Shown here: piece after piece, positions 58,912 to 64,000 of the stretch | How positions within the stretch are numbered: position 1 is the stretch's first letter | Layout of the letters: the number at the start of each line of letters is the position of its first letter | NCBI RefSeq assembly: GCF_001677435.1 | Contig: NZ_CP016268.1 | Location: 2,779,001-2,843,000, forward strand | Reading direction: 5' to 3' | Origin: Woeseia oceani | Lineage (GTDB): Bacteria > Pseudomonadota > Gammaproteobacteria > Steroidobacterales > Woeseiaceae | DNA: 64,000 nucleotides | Translations under genes and position numbers: made by a program | Notes under the pieces: generated by a model | The model's input: the letters and a program-made list of their open reading frames with translations, nothing else | Told to the model about the DNA's origin: nothing | The model's database searches: none

Positions 58912-58921
58912 GGAGTAGGCA

Positions 58922-59350
58922 TTGGAAAACACCGATAATTCAACGCAGCACGGCCGGTGCCTGTGCGGCGCCGTGCAGTTCGACGCAACAAACGCTGGCA
59001 CTGACTTCCACGCCTGTCACTGTCCGATGTGCCGACGCTGGGCCAGCGGCCCGCTGTTCGCAGTCAATGCCGAATCGGTAGTCTTCAGCGGCGAAGAAAA
59101 CCTGCAACGCTACGCCTCATCAGACTGGGCAGAACGGGGTTTTTGCAGGCAATGTGGCAGCAACCTGTTTTACTTCCTGAAACCGGCCAACGCTTATCAC
59201 CTGTGTGTCGGTGCCTTCGACAATGCCGCGAACTTTAAAATTGCCTCGGAAATCTTCGTCGACCATCAGCCGGCAGGCTACGCGTTCGCGGGACAGCACC
59301 CAAGGCTGACGGAGCAGCAGGTACTGGAGCAGTTCGGCAGCGAGGACTGA
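58922..59350 (+). CDS. GFA-family zinc-binding protein
   Basis: A 142-residue protein of the glutathione-dependent formaldehyde-activating enzyme (Gfa/CENP-V) fold. The zinc cysteines are in GRCLCGAVQF near 13, ACHCPMCRRW near 35 and GFCRQCGSNLFY near 77. Most family members are not proven to act on formaldehyde. The TTG start has AAGGAG overlapping the preceding stop codon, so it is coupled to the DUF885 gene. Confidence 0.88.
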   Translation: MENTDNSTQHGRCLCGAVQFDATNAGTDFHACHCPMCRRWASGPLFAVNAESVVFSGEENLQRYASSDWAERGFCRQCGSNLFYFLKPANAYHLCVGAFDNAANFKIASEIFVDHQPAGYAFAGQHPRLTEQQVLEQFGSED

Positions 59351-59352
59351 AC

Positions 59353-60336
59353 TCAGGCTTGCGCAGCTGACCGAAAGGCAACGGCTGGCGCGGCAAATTC
59401 GCGCCGGGCAATCTGTGCGCGCTTAACCGGATCATCATTGGCATCGTACAGTTCGTCTATACGCTTGATGCGGTGTGACAGTCCTGACCTGTTCGCTATC
59501 TGGATATTCAAGCCCGGTCGCGCGTTCATTTCCAGCATCAGCGGCCCGCGGTTGCGATCGATGACTATATCGACGCCAAGGTACCCAAGACCGCTGACTT
59601 CCAAACCGCGCGCGGACGACTCCAGAATAAAGTCCCAACCTGGTATCTGCAGTGCTGCGATCACCGAGCCGGTATCGGGGTGCTCTTCCACTACGCTGTT
59701 CTTCAGCACACCGTGCAAGGTCTTGCCCGTGGCTATATCAACGCCGGCACCGACCGCACCTTGATGCAGGTTCGCCTTGCCGTCGGAAACGCGCGTGGGC
59801 AACCGCACCATCGACATGACCGGGTAGCCGCGGTAGACGATGACGCGAATATCCGGCACCCCCTGAAAACTGACATCACCGAACAACGGGTCGAACTGCA
59901 CACAGTACTCGATCATCGCCGTATCCGGGTTGCCGGTCAGGCTGTACTGGCCACCAACAATGTTGGAAATGTGATGCTTGAGGTCATCTTCGCCGACCAG
60001 CATTCCGTTACCGAGTCGAAAGGTGTCGCGTTTGCGCTTGCTGCGACCGGCAATAACGACTATGCCATCGCCGCCACTGCCGTTGGCCGGCTTGATCACA
60101 AAGCTGTCGTGCGCCGCCACGATCGATGCAAAATTCCTTACTTCGCCCTGGTTGGTGATCAGGCCGTACAGGTCCGGTACCGCCATGCCGGCTTCGAGCG
60201 CCAGCTTTTTGGTCAACGCCTTGTCATCAACCCGCGGGTACAGGTGCCGCGGATTGAGGCGCATGATCAACTCGGCATTGCGTTCGTTCAAGCCAAGCAC
60301 GCCGGCAGCCGCGAGCCGTTTGGCAATACCGAACAT
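59353..60336 (-). CDS. RimK-like ATP-grasp alpha-L-glutamate ligase homologue
   Basis: A 327-residue ATP-grasp protein: LVIKPANGSGGDGIVVI-type nucleotide loop near 95-110, then DIRVIVYRGYPVMSMVRLP near 170 and the metal-binding LGVDIVIDRNRGPLMLEMNARPGLN near 270. Family members form peptide bonds to glutamate or related amino acids on a protein or peptide carboxylate. The ATG at 60336 follows the 7-TM gene stop by 2 bp, and the pair is a conserved two-gene unit in gammaproteobacteria. The acceptor is unknown. Confidence 0.88.
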   Translation of the reverse strand: MFGIAKRLAAAGVLGLNERNAELIMRLNPRHLYPRVDDKALTKKLALEAGMAVPDLYGLITNQGEVRNFASIVAAHDSFVIKPANGSGGDGIVVIAGRSKRKRDTFRLGNGMLVGEDDLKHHISNIVGGQYSLTGNPDTAMIEYCVQFDPLFGDVSFQGVPDIRVIVYRGYPVMSMVRLPTRVSDGKANLHQGAVGAGVDIATGKTLHGVLKNSVVEEHPDTGSVIAALQIPGWDFILESSARGLEVSGLGYLGVDIVIDRNRGPLMLEMNARPGLNIQIANRSGLSHRIKRIDELYDANDDPVKRAQIARREFAAPAVAFRSAAQA

Positions 60337-60338
60337 GG

Positions 60339-61862
60339 TCAGGGCGTCTCGCCGAGAACCCGGAAACGCTTGAGTTCGGTCATTCTGTAGCCCGTGTAGC
60401 GGCCAAGCAGCACCAGAACCGCAAGGACGATCAATAGCAACTCGGGGAACGTGAAGATCGCATGCTCGAGCCAATCGAAGCCCATGCAAAGATACGCAAC
60501 CACCGCCACGATCAGGCTGCCCATGGCACTGCGCATGGCATCGCCAGGACCACGCTCTTCCCAGACGACCGACATGCGCTCGATGGTCATCGCGATAATG
60601 ACCATCGGGAACAGCGCCACGGACAAGCCGGTTTCCATTCCCAGCTTGTGCGAGAGAATGCTGATAAACAACATCAACAACACCACGATGGTCAGCACCG
60701 CCGATAAGCGTGGCACAAGGAGCAAGCGCAATCGCTCCAGCAAGAAACGAATACTGAGTCCCAATGCCACCAGCAGCGTAAACAGGACGATGCCACGCAA
60801 CAGTTGGGTCTCGCGAAAAGAGAGTGCTATCAGTACCGGCATGAACGTACCGAAGGTATCGATACCGACCACGTTGCGCATCAGCACAACGATCAGGGCA
60901 CCGAGCGGGATCATCAGTATCACGCTGTAAACCGCCTGCGCCTTGATCGGCAGGCTCAGCAAAGAGAAATCGACCAAAACCGACTTACCCGTTGCCGCCT
61001 GCTTCTTCGCGATATCCATTGTATCGAGGTAGTACTTCTGCACGGCGAAACTGGCTTCGACGTTATTACCACCTTCGATGTTGACGAGCGGTTCGCTACC
61101 CCGCCACCAGATCAGGTAGCGGCCCGGCAGCATCTCTTCGCCATTGGCCGGGTTGAAATGCCGCCAGCGATCACCGTCGTGAATCTCCAGCCAGGGAATC
61201 AGTTCCGCCTCGCGTTGTTGATCCGCCAGTTCGATACCGCGAATCATCCGTGCCGGTATTCTGGCAGCCGCCAATACCGTGGTCATGCGTTGTACGAAGT
61301 CGTCTCTTGAATTGGCATCAGCCAACAGCAGTTCAATGTTCGGGTTCGGCGAAGGGTCGTTGGCCAGCCGCAGGAGTTCTGAGGTAAATGATGGGACGTC
61401 CGCGGAATGTTCGCGAACGATGTCCACCACGACTTCAACCGCGGTCTTGAGCGGCTCGTTAATAACCGGCGGCAATGGAAACGGCGGCGTAATGTCCGAT
61501 TGATTCGCATCCGGATCTTCGAAAACCACTATCCGGTAGTAGAGCGTCTGCGGCCCGCGTGCACGACGCACCGTCCACTGGGCTTCACGTCCGGTGCCAA
61601 CGTAATTGACGCCGAAACCGTAGTTCTTCGACACCGCGTACTCGTCAAGGCGACCGAAGCCGGGGGTCAGCGTGGGAATTTGCAGATTGACCTTGATCGA
61701 TCCGGGTCCGCTATCAAAATTGATGGAGGTCTCGACAATCCAGGTCGGCGTTTCCTGATCGTCACTCAATGGAAAGCCAAGCACCTGCCATTTGTACAAG
61801 AACGTGGCTGCACCAATCAAAGTGAGCAACGTTGCCAGAACGATGACGTAACTACGGGTCAC
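60339..61862 (-). CDS. Inactive-transglutaminase-like protein fused to seven membrane helices
   Basis: A 507-residue inner-membrane protein. It starts with one membrane segment (VIVLATLLTLIGAATFLY), has a periplasmic transglutaminase-like domain (about 30-290, with RIPARMIRGIELADQ and LIPWLEIHDGDRWRHFNPANGE but without a clear Cys-His-Asp triad), then seven hydrophobic helices from about 315 to 495, including VVGIDTFGTFMPVLIALSF. It is the usual partner of the ATP-grasp ligase encoded 2 bp downstream. A retropepsin-like zinc-protease homologue that often accompanies this pair is not adjacent. Confidence 0.88.
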   Translation of the reverse strand: MTRSYVIVLATLLTLIGAATFLYKWQVLGFPLSDDQETPTWIVETSINFDSGPGSIKVNLQIPTLTPGFGRLDEYAVSKNYGFGVNYVGTGREAQWTVRRARGPQTLYYRIVVFEDPDANQSDITPPFPLPPVINEPLKTAVEVVVDIVREHSADVPSFTSELLRLANDPSPNPNIELLLADANSRDDFVQRMTTVLAAARIPARMIRGIELADQQREAELIPWLEIHDGDRWRHFNPANGEEMLPGRYLIWWRGSEPLVNIEGGNNVEASFAVQKYYLDTMDIAKKQAATGKSVLVDFSLLSLPIKAQAVYSVILMIPLGALIVVLMRNVVGIDTFGTFMPVLIALSFRETQLLRGIVLFTLLVALGLSIRFLLERLRLLLVPRLSAVLTIVVLLMLFISILSHKLGMETGLSVALFPMVIIAMTIERMSVVWEERGPGDAMRSAMGSLIVAVVAYLCMGFDWLEHAIFTFPELLLIVLAVLVLLGRYTGYRMTELKRFRVLGETP

Positions 61863-62032
61863 GGTTGTATCCCCGTTTCGTGGGCCTGCCTGGTACCTAA
61901 CAAGATCGTGACACTCCCTGAATTATTCCCGCCGCGCGTGGCTGTTATGCAGTTATCAACGGCTGAATCGCCGGACCAGCGGTGTGAGCCGCAATTCTAA
62001 CGGTATTGTGCCCCGGAGGTATGGGCAATTTT

Positions 62033-63256
62033 TCAGGTTTTGCCGCCGCTCGCCCGATCCAGCCCCAGGGCAACACTCATCGCCTGCCGCTTCATGACCG
62101 TACTTCGATTGAACGCCTGCATACCGCCGGCACGAACTGCGCCGAGCAAGCCGGATTCACTGCGAAACAGTCGGCTGATACCGTCGATGAAGCGCAGCAT
62201 GGTGCCGTTGGCTCCGCGGCGGGCACGCTCGTAGCGACGCAGTACCGGCAGGTCACCTGGGTACTCGCCATTGCCCAGTGCGTCAGTCATTACCGTAGCA
62301 AGCATCGCAGCATCGGCCAGCCCAAGGTTGGCTCCCTGCCCTGCCAGCGGGTGCACTGTATGCGCCGCGTCGCCGATCAACGCAAGACCCCGCCTGACGT
62401 ACTCGCTGGCATGTTGCGCCCGCAGCGGAAACGAGCCGCACGGCGCATCAACCCGCAGTGCACCGAGCACGCCGTCACTGGCATCCGTGAGTTGCCCGGA
62501 CAATCGCTCGGGATCGCTTGCCGCCATTTCCCGCGCCTTATCCGGATCAGTGGACCAGACGATGGACACGCGACCGTCGAGCAATGGCAGCAGCGCAATA
62601 GGACCGTCGGGCATAAAACGCTGCCAGGCCGTGTACTGGTGTGGCCGGTCGCAATGCGCATTCGTAACCAGTGCCGCCTGCGGGTACTGCCAGCCGTTGA
62701 CTTCAATACCAGAGTGGCGGCGTATCGCCGACGCACCACCGTCAGCGCCAATCAGCAATTCCGCGGACATTTCACTGCCGTCGCCGAACACAACCGCGTA
62801 ACCCCGCTCGTTGGCGGCGATGGACTTGATCGGCGCCGCGTAGCGCACATCGACCTCGGACTCGGCAAGCCGTTGTTGCAGGCACTGCCGCAGCAACACA
62901 TCTTCGACAATAAAACCCAGCTCCGGCAAGGCAAACTCCGCGGCGGAAAAATACAGCGCTGCCGCACCTTCCGCACTACCGGATTTGTCCCAGACCCGCA
63001 TGTCCCGATACGGACACGCTCGTCCTGCGATCATGTCGGCACTCACACCAACGGCATTCAGCAGACGCAGCGAGCCGACCGACAGCGCAGAGACTCGCAG
63101 ACCTATCGGATCATCGACGCCCAGTGAGGCCGGCTGACCGGCATCAACAAGCGTGATTCGCAAGCGCTCATGGTGCTGCGAGCGCGCCAGCAATGCCGCC
63201 ATTGCGAGGCCAACCACACCGGCACCGGCTATGACGACATCATGGGTCCTGTTCAT
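62033..63256 (-). CDS. ubiI: Ubiquinone biosynthesis FAD monooxygenase (UbiI/VisC type)
   Basis: Hydroxylates the aromatic ring of a ubiquinone precursor. The 407-residue flavoprotein has VVIAGAGVVGLAMAALLA at 7-24, LIGADGGASAIRRHSGI near 170 and GLALIGDAAHTVHPLAGQGANLGLADA near 290. It is translated from an ATG overlapping the ubiH stop (ATGA), the ubiH-ubiI arrangement seen in gammaproteobacteria. Distinguishing C5 (UbiI) from C6 (UbiF) activity is not possible from sequence here, so the symbol rests on gene order. Confidence 0.85.
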   Translation of the reverse strand: MNRTHDVVIAGAGVVGLAMAALLARSQHHERLRITLVDAGQPASLGVDDPIGLRVSALSVGSLRLLNAVGVSADMIAGRACPYRDMRVWDKSGSAEGAAALYFSAAEFALPELGFIVEDVLLRQCLQQRLAESEVDVRYAAPIKSIAANERGYAVVFGDGSEMSAELLIGADGGASAIRRHSGIEVNGWQYPQAALVTNAHCDRPHQYTAWQRFMPDGPIALLPLLDGRVSIVWSTDPDKAREMAASDPERLSGQLTDASDGVLGALRVDAPCGSFPLRAQHASEYVRRGLALIGDAAHTVHPLAGQGANLGLADAAMLATVMTDALGNGEYPGDLPVLRRYERARRGANGTMLRFIDGISRLFRSESGLLGAVRAGGMQAFNRSTVMKRQAMSVALGLDRASGGKT

Positions 63257-64000
63257 TTCAAAGGTACCCCGCGCGACAGTCGCGGCAATTCACCAGCGAG
63301 GCCCATGGTGTGCCGGGCGAACAAGCGTCGTACCCCAGGCACCAGATCAAAGCCCAGCATGCCAACGTCGCGTAACAGGCGCAGCGAACGACGCCGGCTG
63401 CCAAACAGGCGGACCAGTCCGTCAGTAAAGTGAACGAGCTTTTTCTGGTCGGCACGTCGCCATTCAGCGTAGCGCTCAAGCACGGTGGCGTCACCCGGAT
63501 CGCCAGCACCGTCTGCCAAAGCGTCGGCAATGCAGTCCGCCAGCGAGGCCACATCGCGCAACCCCAGATTGAATCCCTGTGCCGCAACCGGGTGCAAACC
63601 GTGCGCTGCATTGCCGACGAGGACTCCGCGACCGACGACCAGGCTGTTCGCTTTGCTTAAGGACAATGGATACCGCGCACGTTTACCCATCTTCGAGAAC
63701 CGGCCAAGACGAAAACCAAAGGCCTGCTGCAATTGCTCGGTAAACTCCTCGTCGCTGAGTGACAGCACGTTATCGGCTCGCTCGGGTTGCAAGGTCCAGA
63801 CGAAGGTCACTCTGTCGTCGGCCGTCGGCAATATGGCGATCGGCCCGTCATTAGTAAATCGTTCGTAGGCGATGTTGTTGTGCGGCTGGCCCGGTTGCAA
63901 GTTGCCAATCACCGCGTGCTGGCCATAGTCAACGTGTTGCGCGCCGATACCCAGCATTTCGCGGACGCCGGAGTTAGCGCCGTCGGCAGCAACCAGTAAG
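63253..64000 (-). CDS. ubiH: 2-octaprenyl-6-methoxyphenol hydroxylase UbiH, 5' end beyond window
   Basis: The C-terminal 248 residues of a second UbiH/COQ6-family flavoprotein, running off the right edge. It includes LVAADGANSGVREML at the edge, NIAYERFTNDGPIAILPTADDR, and the FAD motif GRGVLVGNAAHGLHPVAAQGFNLGLRDVA (with Asn in place of the common Asp in GDAAH, as in many UbiH). Its stop overlaps the ubiI start. The FAD-binding N-terminus lies outside the window. Confidence 0.9.
   Translation of the reverse strand, partial: LLVAADGANSGVREMLGIGAQHVDYGQHAVIGNLQPGQPHNNIAYERFTNDGPIAILPTADDRVTFVWTLQPERADNVLSLSDEEFTEQLQQAFGFRLGRFSKMGKRARYPLSLSKANSLVVGRGVLVGNAAHGLHPVAAQGFNLGLRDVASLADCIADALADGAGDPGDATVLERYAEWRRADQKKLVHFTDGLVRLFGSRRRSLRLLRDVGMLGFDLVPGVRRLFARHTMGLAGELPRLSRGVPLK

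Noticed and set aside
62006-63127. Long plus-strand frame opposite ubiI
   Set aside because: Antisense shadow of a clear flavoprotein gene; no motif and no ribosome site tied to neighbours.

Overview
This window is a compact bacterial chromosome segment (moderately high GC, about 60 protein genes, many stop/start overlaps) from a gammaproteobacterium. The evidence is conserved gene order shared with Pseudomonas and E. coli: TPR protein-lolB-tRNA-prs divergent from hemA-prfA; mreBCD-mrdAB-mltB-rlpA-dacA-ybeD-lipB; amgK/murU divergent from lptD-surA-pdxA-rsmA-apaG-apaH; folA and thyA-lgt; ubiH-ubiI near the glycine cleavage genes. GatCAB, a two-subunit GcvP and a CBS-domain cysteine/cystathionine synthase argue against Enterobacterales. 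I cannot name the genus from sequence alone. No insertion sequence, prophage, integrase or CRISPR array was seen.

Layout. 1-5930: prs (cut by the window edge), tRNA-Gln(UUG), lolB and a TPR protein on the minus strand, divergent from hemA-prfA; ispE, usually between lolB and prs, is absent. 5948-8780: a reversed PLP synthase gene sits between prfA and prmC, then a cyclophilin. 8832-18592 (minus): a methionine block (ArsR-methyltransferase regulator, metF, metH) with a palindromic candidate operator, then hslO and gatCAB. 18726-28262 (plus): cell-shape and peptidoglycan genes plus the lipoate pair ybeD-lipB; mltB appears to use a rare ATT start. 28235-36772: murU-amgK sugar recycling, and LPS-transport/outer-membrane, pyridoxal, rRNA-methylation and Ap4A genes.

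36859-39301: a kynurenine-pathway operon between apaH and folA. Its middle is damaged: the first 46-48 codons of 3-hydroxyanthranilate dioxygenase run straight into the last third of kynureninase, while the flanking RidA-like and kynurenine monooxygenase genes look intact. 39782-44079: an accessory block between folA and thyA holds a BigR/SqrR-like redox repressor, a lipoprotein phosphatase-like protein, cytochrome b561, a DUF302 protein, a membrane-protein gene broken by one in-frame TAA, a DUF4136 lipoprotein and thioredoxin 2.

44207-64000: thyA-lgt; a YyaL/SPATA20-type thioredoxin-domain protein; an M23 peptidase and a double-HtrA (Nma111-like) protease; the glycine cleavage operon gcvT-gcvH-gcvPA-tpx-gcvPB behind a tandem glycine riboswitch and intrinsic terminator, with a thiol peroxidase lacking the usual resolving cysteine inserted in it; a DUF885 peptidase-like protein and a GFA protein; an ATP-grasp ligase with its 7-TM transglutaminase-like partner; and ubiI and ubiH (cut by the right edge).

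Most of the window is ordinary housekeeping. The points worth following are the two gene-decay events (kynurenine operon, DUF302-linked membrane protein), the redox-linked accessory block, the Tpx embedded in the gcv operon, and the regulatory elements (glycine riboswitch, ArsR operator, ATT start).
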